From contig JAFDWF010000066.1 in NCBI GenBank assembly GCA_018268575.1, forward strand, positions 1 to 64,000: a stretch of DNA of 64,000 nt. The letters are read 5' to 3'. Of this stretch, positions 8,571-17,118 are shown one piece after another. The notes beneath the pieces were generated by a model that ran no database searches, was not told the origin of the DNA, and saw only the letters and a list, made by a program, of their open reading frames with translations. This DNA comes from Actinomycetota bacterium (lineage in GTDB: Bacteria > Actinomycetota > Thermoleophilia > Solirubrobacterales > 70-9). A program made the translations under genes and the position numbers. Numbering within the stretch: the stretch's first letter is position 1; the number at the start of each line of letters is the position of its first letter.

Positions 8571-9167
8571 TCAATTCAGCGGGTCCGCGACGCAGCGATA
8601 GGCCCTCGCTCCAGCGGCATTGTCTGGGGTCAGGCCCCAGCCACCGAGCGGGTCGGTTACGTAGATAACGTTCAGCGGCTGGCCGGCCGAACTCGGCTCT
8701 ACTTCACTGGTCAGCTCGCCGCCAGGGGACAGGGTGATTTCCTGATGGGTCAGCGCCATCGTCAGCTCCTGGTAGGTCGGAAGCCGTCGCCCAGGGGTCT
8801 TGATGTCTTCCGTCTCCCCGCATTGGAGCAGGGCGCTGTGAAAGTAGGTCGGTGGATGCGCCTGGGTTTCGATGCAGGTGTCGTCGACGGGGACCATGCC
8901 GGTCGGGCACTTGACCTGGAGGTCTTCGGCGGTGCGCCCGTCGAGGAGGCCGGCTTCACGGGCGCCCGGCACGATCCCGAGGCTCCTCTCCTTGATCTGG
9001 CGTCCACCGAGGGAGTTCGGCCTGACGTTGCGCGCGGTGATCGTGTGGGCCTTGATCTGGCGACCGGAAATCTTCACGGCCGCCCAGGAGGTGCCGCCGA
9101 TCGCGATGAAGACGGCCAGCGTCGCCATCACGTTGGCGTAGGTGAGTCGGTCGCGCAGTGCTCTCAT
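8571..9167 (-). CDS. Membrane-anchored surface protein with NS..I..I repeats
   Basis: This protein has 198 residues. The short basic N-terminus followed by YANVMATLAVFIAIGG and TSWAAVKIS is an N-in membrane anchor or signal that I associate with many Thermoleophilia surface proteins. Residues 25-60 contain the ISGRQIKAHTI / NSLGGRQIKERSL repeat type (beta-helix-like hexapeptides). The rest has four cysteines (in VKCPTG, DDTCIE, LQCGE, YRCVAD), probably two extracytoplasmic disulfides. The ATG at 9167 is chosen for the GGGAGGG ribosome-binding site 5 nt upstream; a longer frame has no such site. No enzymatic motif is seen. Confidence 0.72.
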   Translation of the reverse strand: MRALRDRLTYANVMATLAVFIAIGGTSWAAVKISGRQIKAHTITARNVRPNSLGGRQIKERSLGIVPGAREAGLLDGRTAEDLQVKCPTGMVPVDDTCIETQAHPPTYFHSALLQCGETEDIKTPGRRLPTYQELTMALTHQEITLSPGGELTSEVEPSSAGQPLNVIYVTDPLGGWGLTPDNAAGARAYRCVADPLN

Positions 9168-9198
9168 CCCGGTCCCTCCCCGGATTCGCGTTGCAGGA

Positions 9199-11469
9199 CT
9201 ATCCCGTCGAGCATGGCCGCCCCCGCACGTGGACCGCAACCCTCGGCCCATTTCCTGAAAGGAGAGGCCAGTTTGCCTCTCCGGGCACGTGTGGCCTGAA
9301 CTCGAAGAGCTCCCTGCCGCAGCTCCGCTTGAACGGATAGCGGATGCTCCACCTGCCGTCGGGACCGGTGCGGGTCGTCTCGAAGGTCGACCATTCTTCG
9401 GCCAGCAGCACCTGCAGCTCGACCAGCTTCCCCGCCGACGGCAGCGGCCTGCCCTCGACCCTGCCGCTGAACACCACCGACTGGCCGTTCAGCACATGCG
9501 CCTTGTCGACCTTCAGCGTCGAGCCGCCGTGGACCAGCACTTCGGCATGCGCTTCGGTCGGCAGGCTGGTCGCCGTGCCCTGGTAGACGACGCGCAGGCT
9601 GCTCGACTGCTCCGCCTTCTCGGTCCAGGCGAAGCCGCCTTCGGCCCCGGTGGTCAGGCTCGCGACCTGCGTTTCTTCCTCTTCGGGCGGTTGTGAGAAG
9701 ACCAGCACCGTCGCTCCCGCCACGGGTCCGCCCGCGCGGTCGGTCAGGCTGCCCTCGATACGGACCCCGGTGCCGAAGTCGACGGTGCGCGCCGGGACCA
9801 GAGCCGAGACCTTGTGCGTGACCTTGCGGCTCTTACCGTGGCGTCTGACGGTCTTGTGGATCTCGTGGCGCTCGAGGACGCCGACGCCGAGCGAGGTCGC
9901 CGTCCGCAACGGCAGGGTCAGACGCTCCGCCTGCCCGTCGGTGCGCTCGGTGGTGGTCGCCAGGTTCCCCGCCCTGTCGGAGGCGTCGGCCCGCAGTTCG
10001 TATTCGCCCGCGGGCAATGCCGCGTCGTCGATCCGGGCGACGAGGTGGCTTTCTGCTTCGAGGGTGGTCGGCAACGCCTGCCAGATCCCCGACCCTGCGC
10101 GGCTCAGTTCGATCCCGCCGCCGGCGACGCCGGACACCGGGTCGCTGACCGCGACCGAGACGCGGGTGGGGTCGCCCGCGTTCTGTTCTTCGAAGCCGAG
10201 CTTCGGCGGTTCGGGGTCGTAGCGCAGGCGCACCGGCAGCGAGGCGTTTTCGGGCTGCACGTTCCCGGCCGCGTCGGTCCTCCACATCCGCACTTCCCAT
10301 TCGCCCGGCGCGGGCACCGTCAGGTCGGGGATCGCCGAGACGCCTTCGCCGCCCACCGTTCCGGTGCTGCATTCCGGTCCACCCACGCGGCAGAGCCGAT
10401 AGGTCGCGGTGGTGATCGGCGCCCGGTCGGGTTCCGGCGGGTTCGCCCAGACGAGATCGAAGCCGTCGCGGCTCCGCCAGGCTTCTCCGCCTTCGACCGC
10501 GATCGGCACGGCAGCCGGGGCGGTGTTGTCGATCTTCACCGTGACCGGGGATGATTCGCCGCTGTTGCCGGAGGCGTCCTGCGCCGTCAGGTGTAGCTGC
10601 TGGGTGCCTTCGGGGAGCTTCGTGGTTTCGATCGCGATCTGACCCGAAGGATCGGGGCAGGGGACGCGCTGGCTGTAGTCGCAGGTCTCCAGGACGTTCC
10701 CCGGCTCGGCGCCCCCCACCCAGGCTTCCACGTCTCTTATTCCAGTGTTGTCGGAGGCTTCGTAGCCGACCGACTGCGCGCCACGCACCCATTCTCCTCG
10801 CGCCAGTGGCCCGTCCGCGACCATCGATACCGACGGCGGCGTCGGGTCGCTGACGGTCGCTTCGGCGACGAAGGTCTGCAGGTAGTTCTGGCCCTTCCCC
10901 GAACAGAATTCGGCCTGCGGCGCCCCGGCGCAGATCACCCGCTGGACGATCCTGGTCGCCCCGCCGAGTTCATAGGTGCTCGGCCGCGGCCAGCTCGATG
11001 CCTGGGCCTCCTTGGCGTTGCTCGGACAGCCGTGATCTGCCCGGACGTTTCGGATCGCCACCGTCGCTCCTTCCGGTTTCACCGCGTAGAGCTGCAGGGC
11101 GTAGCGGCAGTCGCGGCGGTGCGCGTATCCCGACCAGCGAAGGCTCTGGAAGGTGGTTTCCGGCGGTGCTTCGAGGACGAAGCCCGACTCCGCGCCCACG
11201 GGGACGTGACCGCCTTTCGCCACATTGGCCGTCACCAGCCCCCGCAGGCCGGGGCCGAGCGGGTTGCAGGCGCGCCTCCACTTCATCCCCCGGGTGGCGA
11301 AGACTTCGAAGGCGCCCGATTCGAAGGCGCCGCTGGCCTGGCAGGTTGAGATCGTGTAGTCGCCCGCCTCGGCACGGGCCGGGCCGAGCAGCGCCAGGAG
11401 CAGCCCGGCGAGGACGAGGCACGGCACGAGCCGGCGGGCGAGGACGATGTCGGGTCTCGTCCCGGTCAT
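9199..11469 (-). CDS. Large secreted protein with Ig-like/fibronectin-like repeats
   Basis: This protein has 756 residues. A signal peptide covers about residues 12-34 (LVPCLVLAGLLLALLGPARAEA). The N-terminal 220 residues form a cysteine-containing domain with GFVLEAPPETTFQSLRW-like beta strands. Several Ig-like modules follow, marked by YEASDNTGIRDVEAWVGG, LHLTAQDASGNSGESSPVTV, MWRTDAAGNVQPE and LRADASDRAGNLATTT, the usual A-x-D-x-A/S-G-N calcium-type loops. Two later modules around residues 545-740 resemble carboxypeptidase-regulatory-like or Big domains. The start codon overlaps the stop of the sigma-factor gene by 4 nt, so surface protein and sigma factor are coupled. Likely adhesive or structural; no catalytic site is recognised. 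Confidence 0.75.
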   Translation of the reverse strand: MTGTRPDIVLARRLVPCLVLAGLLLALLGPARAEAGDYTISTCQASGAFESGAFEVFATRGMKWRRACNPLGPGLRGLVTANVAKGGHVPVGAESGFVLEAPPETTFQSLRWSGYAHRRDCRYALQLYAVKPEGATVAIRNVRADHGCPSNAKEAQASSWPRPSTYELGGATRIVQRVICAGAPQAEFCSGKGQNYLQTFVAEATVSDPTPPSVSMVADGPLARGEWVRGAQSVGYEASDNTGIRDVEAWVGGAEPGNVLETCDYSQRVPCPDPSGQIAIETTKLPEGTQQLHLTAQDASGNSGESSPVTVKIDNTAPAAVPIAVEGGEAWRSRDGFDLVWANPPEPDRAPITTATYRLCRVGGPECSTGTVGGEGVSAIPDLTVPAPGEWEVRMWRTDAAGNVQPENASLPVRLRYDPEPPKLGFEEQNAGDPTRVSVAVSDPVSGVAGGGIELSRAGSGIWQALPTTLEAESHLVARIDDAALPAGEYELRADASDRAGNLATTTERTDGQAERLTLPLRTATSLGVGVLERHEIHKTVRRHGKSRKVTHKVSALVPARTVDFGTGVRIEGSLTDRAGGPVAGATVLVFSQPPEEEETQVASLTTGAEGGFAWTEKAEQSSSLRVVYQGTATSLPTEAHAEVLVHGGSTLKVDKAHVLNGQSVVFSGRVEGRPLPSAGKLVELQVLLAEEWSTFETTRTGPDGRWSIRYPFKRSCGRELFEFRPHVPGEANWPLLSGNGPRVAVHVRGRPCSTG

Positions 11470-12836
11470 GGTCCTCCGAACTGCGGCGCGTCGCCGCTCG
11501 GGGCCGCGGTCGGCTTCGCCTTGACCGCCGGGGCCGATTCCGTGGCGGGTTCGGCGACGACTTCTTCGCCGGCCGTGGCGGTGACCGGTGCCGAGGGTTC
11601 GAAGCTCGCTTCCGGTTCGGGTTCCGGTTCCGGTGCGGGTTCAGGTTCAGGCTTCGGTTCGGGCGCATAGGTCGTTTCAGGCTGGGTGGATCCGCTCGGC
11701 TGACTCACGGCTTCTTCGGTGACAGGCGTCGGCGGAGGCACGACCGGCGCCGGTTCGGTCGCTTCGGTCGCTTCCGGGGCCGGCGGCGGTTCACTTTCTT
11801 CCGTGCCCGCGATCAGGTTTCCGACGGCGCCGAGCGGATCGACGCCGTTCTGGGCGCAGTAGGTCGCCCCACCACCCGCAACCGCGATGCACCCGACGAC
11901 GACGGCGACCACGGGACCAGGCCGTATCCCGACGAGGGGGGTCGGATCGAGCGTCCGCCCGTAGGTGCCGGTCGCCGCCTGCTGCCTCAGCCCGGCGCCG
12001 CCACCGAGGATCTGCTGCTTGACCGAGGAGATCCCGTCCGCGACACGGTGGCCGATCCGAGCGAGTAGGCCGGGACTCGCCTGTTCGACGGCCGCCGGCG
12101 CGGCGGGAGCCGGGAGCAGCGCCCCGGCCTTCTGGCGCCACGCATCGAGTCGCTCACTGAACTCCGCGCACCGGTGGCAGCGGGAGAGGTGCAGCCGGGC
12201 CTGCTCGGCCTCCTCCGCGGCGGCCAGCCCGTAGGCGGCGCGGAGCACGAGCGGCTCGCCGAGCTCGCAGCCGCTCCCGGCGTGTCCGGCGAGTACTACA
12301 CGCGCCTCCTCCATCACCGCGAGCAGGTCACGCTTGACCGCGCGCTCGCTGAGGCCGAGGCGCGAGGCGATTTCGGGGCGCTTAAGACCGCCGCCCCAGA
12401 GCGCGAGGATCTCTCGGCGCCGACCCGACAGCGAGTCCGCCACCTCGCGGACCAACAACTCGAGGTCCAGGTCGTCCTCGAGGGCGATCAGCTCCTCCTC
12501 GGGACCCGGCTCCTCGGAGGCGGCCCGCTCGAACGTACCCTCGGTCGGGTCCACCGGCAGCTCGTGCCGGCCGTGCGCGTCCTCGCGGGCCAGCTTGCGG
12601 TAGGCCACGGTGCGGACCCAGGCGTAGAGAGCGCCGGGCTCGGAGATGGTCTCCCCCTGGGTGATGAAGTCCTCGCAGGCGGCCTGCACGGCCTCCTCGA
12701 TCTGCTCGGCGGATTGGCGGGGGTGGCTGGAGGCGAGTTGGGCGCGGAGGGCCCTCGCCCGATCGCCCTGGATCACGTCGCCGAGAAGGAGCTCGACACT
12801 GCCATCCTGGATCGGTGAGCCGGCGTAAGGGTCCAT
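11466..12836 (-). CDS. ECF-like sigma factor fused to zinc-finger, membrane helix and extracellular tail
   Basis: This protein has 456 residues. The N-terminal half has sigma-70 region 2-like helices (EDFITQGETISEPGALYAWV, YRKLARED) and a region 4 HTH (REILALWGGGLKRPEIASRL to RAVKRDLLAVMEEARVVL, about 130-175). It is followed by HLSRCHRCAEF, an H-x3-C-x2-C zinc-finger as in anti-sigma (ZAS) domains. One membrane helix, VVAVVVGCIAVAGGGATYC, lies near residue 310, and the rest is a Pro/Glu/Thr-rich extracellular tail. Sigma factor and anti-sigma-like elements are therefore one chain. It heads the envelope operon and overlaps the next gene by 4 nt. The ATG at 12836 lacks an obvious ribosome-binding site, so the exact start is less sure than the function. 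Confidence 0.78.
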   Translation of the reverse strand: MDPYAGSPIQDGSVELLLGDVIQGDRARALRAQLASSHPRQSAEQIEEAVQAACEDFITQGETISEPGALYAWVRTVAYRKLAREDAHGRHELPVDPTEGTFERAASEEPGPEEELIALEDDLDLELLVREVADSLSGRRREILALWGGGLKRPEIASRLGLSERAVKRDLLAVMEEARVVLAGHAGSGCELGEPLVLRAAYGLAAAEEAEQARLHLSRCHRCAEFSERLDAWRQKAGALLPAPAAPAAVEQASPGLLARIGHRVADGISSVKQQILGGGAGLRQQAATGTYGRTLDPTPLVGIRPGPVVAVVVGCIAVAGGGATYCAQNGVDPLGAVGNLIAGTEESEPPPAPEATEATEPAPVVPPPTPVTEEAVSQPSGSTQPETTYAPEPKPEPEPAPEPEPEPEASFEPSAPVTATAGEEVVAEPATESAPAVKAKPTAAPSGDAPQFGGP

Positions 12837-13462
12837 CACCAGATCAGTGCGCTCAGCGGAGAAAGTGGTCCCCCTGTCGACTGAAACTGCGTCCCTCAAC
12901 TCGTCCGACCTCCGTGACCCGCGGGCCCGGTTTTGGCCGGCCGGACCCTGACTACTCGAAGCGCTGACTACTCGAAGCGCGAACCTCCTACCCACTTTTA
13001 TCAATATCGACACTCCGGTGGAGCCATTCGAAGTGAACGTCCATCCGCTGATCATTCGCGGCCCTACGGAGGACCTGCGTTGCGGCCCCCCAGGACTCAT
13101 GCGGCCGCTCCATCCAAGGCTTTGGGGCCGCCCAGGACGGCTCGGGGCGCCGGCCCGGCCGAACGCATGCCCGGCCGGAACCACCGCCCGTAGCTCCGCC
13201 ACCGCCAGCTTGCGGGCACGGCGACAGACGGTGACCTCGTCGCAGTCATCGGCATGGTCCCGCTCGGCTCGATCCGCGTCACCTCCGGGGAGGCTGCGGG
13301 ATTTCGGGCAACTAGGCGGCGACGCCCGCCGTAGAGCCTCGCGGGGCTCGCCGATACGGCAGTCGGCCGGTGACGGCTGCCGACGTGGGGCACGGGCCAC
13401 CCACCTCTCGTCCGTCCGATCCCGGCGATCTCCGCCGGGATCGGCGAACCCTAGGAGCGGCC
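12837..13462. other. 626-nt intergenic region, no gene recognised
   Basis: This is the spacer between two minus-strand sigma-factor genes. Open frames on either strand here have arginine/proline-rich shadow composition and no family similarity I can see. It contains an AT-richer patch (12960-13030), a perfect 16-bp tandem repeat (12949-12980), and presumably the promoter of the gene starting at 12836. Confidence 0.5.
12949..12980. repeat. 16-bp perfect tandem duplication (2 copies)
   Basis: TGACTACTCGAAGCGC occurs at 12949-12964 and again, with no gap, at 12965-12980. It lies about 115-145 nt upstream of the sigma-factor start at 12836 and may be an operator pair or a replication-slippage product. 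Confidence 0.85.
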
Positions 13463-14437
13463 CTACTCGCCGGCCGCCGCCGCCAGCTTGCGGAGCGCCC
13501 GCTCCTCGATCTGGCGCACCCGCTCGGCGCTCACCCCCAGGCGCTCGGCCAGCTGCCTGCGCGACTCCTCCGGGGTCCCTTCGAGACCGAAGCGGGCACG
13601 AAGGATCGAGCGCTCGCGCTCGGATAGACCGGCCAGCAGCGAGAGCAGTTCCTTCACCTCCATCGCCTCCAGCACCAGCTCGAACTCGCCCTCGGCGAGC
13701 GGGTCGGCGATCAGGTCGCCGAGCGTGCCGATCCGGCCTTCCTCGCCGGAGCCGAGCGTGGCCTCGAGCGAACGCGAGCCGGCATCGACCGCCAGCAGGT
13801 CGTCGACCTGCTGGCGGCTGATCCCCGCGGAGGCGGCGAGCTCGTCGCGGCCGGGCTCGCGACCGCTCGAGCGGAGGCCCTCCTCGTATGCCTCTCGGAC
13901 GCGCGAGAGGCGCCGCAGGGCACGGTCGGAGAGGACCGTCGGCCGGGTCAGCTCGGCGACCAACTGCTGCATCGCCTGGCGCACCCACCACGAGGCGTAG
14001 GCCCAGAACGGGGTCCCGACCTTTGGGTCGAAGCGCTCCAACGCGCGGAGCAGGCCGACCACACCCTCCTGCAGGAGCTCGATCCGCTCGACCCGGACCG
14101 TCTGGCGGTAGTTTCGGGCGACGGACGCGATCAGCGGCATGAAGGCCTCGACCAGCCGCGCCCGCGCGTCACGGTCGCCGTCCTGAGCGGCGAGGACCAG
14201 GTTCCGCTCCGAGTCGGTGGTGAGCCTGCCGCGGCGCCCGAGCTCATCGAGGTAGGCGGAGCTCGTGACCGCACTGTGCGGAGGCGTGCGCCCGAGCGCC
14301 CCCGCGAGCCCCTCATCGGCTGCGCGGGCCGCTCCCGCCGCCTCGGCGAGCGCGGCGCCGGCGACACCCTGTAGGAGCTCGCCGCCGCGCTCGTGGGACT
14401 CGCTTACGGGGTCGGTCCTCTCTTCGCCCGAGGACAT
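13463..14437 (-). CDS. RpoD-related (group 1/2) sigma-70 factor
   Basis: This protein has 324 residues. Region 1.2/2 is present as YLDELGRRGRLTTDSERNLV and EAFMPLIASVARNYRQTVRV, with region 2.3-2.4 FWAYASWWVRQAMQQLVAEL. Region 3 is RPTVLSDRALRRLSRVREAY. Region 4 is SERERSILRARFGLEG...RRQLAERLGVSAERVRQIEERALRKL, the hallmark of RpoD/HrdB-type factors. There is no long acidic region 1.1, so it is more likely an accessory group 2 factor than the housekeeping sigma. The ATG at 14437 is chosen because AGGAGGAGGACAGG lies directly upstream. It sits beside Hsp20 in a stress-gene patch. Confidence 0.9.
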   Translation of the reverse strand: MSSGEERTDPVSESHERGGELLQGVAGAALAEAAGAARAADEGLAGALGRTPPHSAVTSSAYLDELGRRGRLTTDSERNLVLAAQDGDRDARARLVEAFMPLIASVARNYRQTVRVERIELLQEGVVGLLRALERFDPKVGTPFWAYASWWVRQAMQQLVAELTRPTVLSDRALRRLSRVREAYEEGLRSSGREPGRDELAASAGISRQQVDDLLAVDAGSRSLEATLGSGEEGRIGTLGDLIADPLAEGEFELVLEAMEVKELLSLLAGLSERERSILRARFGLEGTPEESRRQLAERLGVSAERVRQIEERALRKLAAAAGE

Positions 14438-14645
14438 CCTGTCCTCCTCCTCGCTCGACCGACAGGGCCGCCCCAAGTCAGGAGCGGCCCTGTCTCCATG
14501 ATTCCTCTGATCTTTCCGATGTCGAGGGCGGTCGACGGAGATCGCCCCTTCCCGGGGCCTTGCCGGTCCTCACCCGGATCTCGGCTCACGGCTCCCGCCG
14601 CCCTTTCGCGTCATTCCTGGGTTGCCTATGTCGGTCAGCTTCTGC

Positions 14646-15164
14646 TCAGGCGCCCGCCTCCACCAGGCGACCCGTCCCGTCGGAGGACCCGTCCGGGTCG
14701 GCGGTGGCGTCGCCGTCCCCGTCACCCACCTCTAGCGTCTCACGACGCTCCCCCGCGCGCACCTCCACCCGGTGTGGCTTCCGTGAGTCGGGCATCGGGA
14801 TCGCGAGCGTCAGGACCCCGTCGTCCATCGTCGCCTCGATCGAGGAGGCGTCGAGGTCCCGCGGCACCCTGAGGATCCGCTCGAAGGTCCCGAAGCCGCG
14901 CTCGAGACGGTTCAGGGCATGGGGGCCGGGATCATCGCGATAGGGGTAGCGACGCTGGCCGCGGATCGCGAGAGCCCCGTCGGCCACCTCGATCTCGAGG
15001 TCGTCGGCCCGCACGCCAGGAAGATCCATAACCACCCTTACCTCGTCCTCGCCGCTCAAGACGTCGGTCGGCGCCGCGAAGACGGGTGGTGCCCCGCGCG
15101 CGACCCCGGCGCGCCTGCCGGGATCGAGCCAGGAAGCGAGGGGATCCAACAGCATCGTCGTCAT
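14646..15164 (-). CDS. Hsp20/alpha-crystallin small heat-shock chaperone
   Basis: This protein has 172 residues. The alpha-crystallin domain spans about residues 38-135: DEVRVVMDLPGVRADDLEIE, then a GxLxIxG strand (GALAIRGQRRYP), FERILRVPRDLDASSIEATM and GVLTLAIPMPD (the conserved G-V-L-T). The short N-terminal arm MTTMLLDPLASWLD is typical of actinobacterial Hsp18-like proteins. It would hold unfolding proteins in oligomeric complexes. Start at 15164, with GGAGGTGATTGAG immediately upstream, an unusually strong ribosome-binding site. The C-terminal tail is Asp/Gly-rich and lacks a clear IxI motif, unlike most oligomer-forming homologues. Confidence 0.93.
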   Translation of the reverse strand: MTTMLLDPLASWLDPGRRAGVARGAPPVFAAPTDVLSGEDEVRVVMDLPGVRADDLEIEVADGALAIRGQRRYPYRDDPGPHALNRLERGFGTFERILRVPRDLDASSIEATMDDGVLTLAIPMPDSRKPHRVEVRAGERRETLEVGDGDGDATADPDGSSDGTGRLVEAGA

Positions 15165-15250
15165 CTCAATCACCTCCGTCGGTGTCGTGAATCTGCTCGT
15201 ACTCTTCCTTAGGCCGCCAAGGCTTTTCCGCAAGCCCGGCCTCCCCGGCC

Positions 15251-15388
15251 TCAGGCCGCCACCGCCTTCCCGCGGCCGTCGTCGAGGCGTCTGCGGGCCT
15301 CGCAAACCGCCTGTGCCAGGGCCGCCTCGCGCGCGCGCCGGATGCGGCTGCGTCGACGATCTCTCATCTCACCTACCCGGGTCCTCAT
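15251..15388 (-). CDS. Small arginine-rich protein (45 aa)
   Basis: The ATG at 15388 is preceded by GGAGGAAAGGAGGAACCAG, a doubled strong ribosome-binding site, and lies just upstream of hsp20 on the same strand. The product (MRTRVGEMRDRRRSRIRRAR...) is an amphipathic, strongly basic helix with a single Cys, of a size and charge that could bind nucleic acid. No family is recognised. The translation signal is the main evidence. Confidence 0.45.
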   Translation of the reverse strand: MRTRVGEMRDRRRSRIRRAREAALAQAVCEARRRLDDGRGKAVAA

Positions 15389-15534
15389 CTGGTTCCTCCT
15401 TTCCTCCCGGTGTCGTCTCCGATCGCCCTCCTTGGAATAGGCCACTCAGGCGTCGGCGCAACCCCCGGCGCCAGGATCCCAGAGCGGTGGGCGTGACCTC
15501 GCCTCAGGCTTCGTTGACGCTGCGGCGGGTGCGC

Positions 15535-15807
15535 TCACTCAGGGCCGTCAACCCTTGACGGGCGATCCCGGGGCGCACCGTCGACAACTTCAAGGTCTGC
15601 CCCGATCCGGTCAATGTGCTCCAAGGCTTCGGAGATATCACGAGCGATGACGAAGGCGACGAACTCCTCACCAAGTGTCCATTCCCCCGCAGGGGTCTTG
15701 GAGAATCCGGCCACCCCCGGTGCGATCGTCGGGATCTCCGCCTTATGCAGGGCAAGCGAAGCCGCCAGCGGGGAATTACTTCGGAGTCTGATCGCAAAGC
15801 TCGGCAA
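15535..15807 (-). CDS. Hypothetical 90-aa protein with a SigB-type promoter
   Basis: A TTG at 15807 opens a 90-residue protein (PSFAIRLRSNSPLAASLALH... then GEEFVAFVIARDISEALEHI). Its composition is balanced and normal for a real soluble protein, unlike the Arg/Pro shadows around it. A GGGTACCC element lies 13 nt upstream (15821-15826 on this strand), with GTTG 14 nt before it. Both facts support a real, stress-expressed gene. The fold is unknown. There is no membrane segment or cysteine. Confidence 0.5.
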   Translation of the reverse strand: MPSFAIRLRSNSPLAASLALHKAEIPTIAPGVAGFSKTPAGEWTLGEEFVAFVIARDISEALEHIDRIGADLEVVDGAPRDRPSRVDGPE

Positions 15808-15820
15808 GGCGTCGCCTTGG

Positions 15821-15844
15821 GTACCCCATCAAGCATCACTCAAC
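15821..15844 (-). promoter_or_regulatory. SigB/SigF-type promoter for the gene at 15807
   Basis: On the minus strand GTTG (15844-15841), 14 nt, then GGGTAC (15826-15821), within the palindrome GGGTACCC. The TTG start lies 13 nt downstream. Confidence 0.5.
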
Positions 15845-15895
15845 TCTCCCGGCGAGGGAATCGAAACTACCGGGCCGGCCAAGGGGAGCGGAGAT

Positions 15896-16255
15896 CTACC
15901 TCTCGAGTACGAAGATCTCGCTGGCCAGTCCATCCGAGCTGACCTGACCGAGAAACGAGCGGACCGACCGGCCGCAGATACGCTCGACCGCCTCACACAT
16001 GAGCGGCTCGACGGTGTCCAGGAAGACGATCCGGTTGGCCCGCACCTCCGCAAACCGGCCAGCCTCGATCAGCATTCTCTCCGAGGGCGTGAAGATCCCG
16101 CCGAGTACGGCAAAGACCGCGTCGTCGCTGACATAGGTCTTTGCGCTGGTCGGACCGCGCCCGTAGTAGTGAGCATGGATGCGGACAATCTCTCGCGAGA
16201 TGTCTGCGTCGATCCGGTGTTGACCCTTGGGTCGGTCGCTCGTCAGGCCCGACAT
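15896..16255 (-). CDS. MpsC/DUF2294-family protein, copy 1
   Basis: This 119-residue protein carries the family signature DADISREIVRIHAHYYGRGP at about residues 16-35, continuing with T.AKT. Next comes an acidic pair and GGIFTPSERMLIEAG, then VEPLMCEAVERICGRSVRSF and a C-terminal LASEIFVLE. The domain (PF10057) takes its name from MpsC of the MpsABC sodium/bicarbonate system, but no mpsA or mpsB is present here and its own biochemistry is unknown. It is closest to the copy at 52195-52575. The start at 16255 is chosen for alignment with the other copies; no strong ribosome-binding site is visible. Confidence 0.85.
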   Translation of the reverse strand: MSGLTSDRPKGQHRIDADISREIVRIHAHYYGRGPTSAKTYVSDDAVFAVLGGIFTPSERMLIEAGRFAEVRANRIVFLDTVEPLMCEAVERICGRSVRSFLGQVSSDGLASEIFVLER

Positions 16256-16397
16256 GCTGAGATCATCTCGTCGCCGGCGGGAATCCTCGGCCTTCCCTGC
16301 AACCGGATGAGCTGCACCGCCAACACTCGGGGCCGGTCCAGCCCATGGCAAACGCCAGACGGAGTCCCCTCCAGGAAGCAGATTCGGACAGCGCCGG

Positions 16398-16813
16398 TCA
16401 TCCCGCCGGGACCTCAGACCTGGCCGCGGACTGTGCCGCCAGAGCCTCCGCGGTGGTGGGGTACACCAGGCCCTCAAGATTCAGGCCGGTGATCTCGAGT
16501 ATCCGGGACACCCTGTCGGAGGGACTGCAGATCGCCAGACGCCGGCCATTCCTCGCCAGCTCTTGATATGCCATGACGATCACCGCGATGCCGGTGGAAT
16601 CGATGAACTCGCAACGTTGAGGCAGACGAGGATCTCTACTCCGTCCTCGCAAGCAGCATCGAGCGCCGTCCCCAGCTGATCGGCGACGGCCAGGTCGAGC
16701 TCGCCCTCCACCTGGATCTCGCGATGGCCGGAGTCGAGCTCGGCTGCGATGACCTTGAACGGCCGTAACCGGGCCGTCGCGATCGAAGCGTCGGGACGAT
16801 GATAGGTAGACAA
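16398..16813 (-). pseudogene. STAS-domain anti-sigma-factor antagonist, frameshifted
   Basis: A TTG at 16813 with GGAGG 7 nt upstream opens a SpoIIAA/RsbV-like protein (REIQVEGELDLAVADQLGTA, then ACEDGVEILVCLN). At about 16613-16620 the frame breaks. The remainder of the domain continues in another frame as CEFIDSTGIAVIVMAYQELA and later ICSPSDRVSRILEITGL. CEFIDSTGIAV contains the Ser that the cognate kinase phosphorylates in this family. Restoring one base gives a 138-residue protein of normal STAS length. Such antagonists free SigB-type factors from their anti-sigma kinases. It is either a real single-base deletion or a sequencing error. Confidence 0.82.
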
Positions 16814-17118
16814 GGCGAAACCTCCGGATCGAATGACTACGACGATGGAGGCCCGTGGACTGGACCGCGTTGGCCAGATCACTTGTCTCGGGTGAGTTCC
16901 GGGAGCTTCGGCGTATGTCCGCTGCTTCCCTGTTGACCACACTAGCGCAACCCGGCGCCGTCAGGGCATCTCAAGGCCAGGACCCCGAAGAGGGCCGAGG
17001 ATCGTCGCCCGCACCCTCGTATAAGAAGCCGACTTCCGGTCCTCGACTCGGCCTCCCGTCCGTCGTCCGGTCGACCGTGAATCGAGGATAACGCGAGGTC
17101 AGCCCGATGTGTCGCCGC
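16814..17118. other. 305-nt intergenic region
   Basis: Between the STAS pseudogene and MpsC copy 2. I see no gene, GGGTAC motif or strong hairpin here. Confidence 0.4.

Noticed and set aside
12530-12545. GTACCC inside the sigma-factor gene at about 12537, and similar ones near 30908 and 59594
   Set aside because: They lie within genes, far from any start codon, and lack the 15-nt-spaced G-led tetramer; taken as chance matches.
12933-13821. Plus-strand open frames between and across the two sigma-factor genes
   Set aside because: Composition is Arg/Ala/Pro-rich, they run antisense into the sigma gene at 13463, and no domain is seen.
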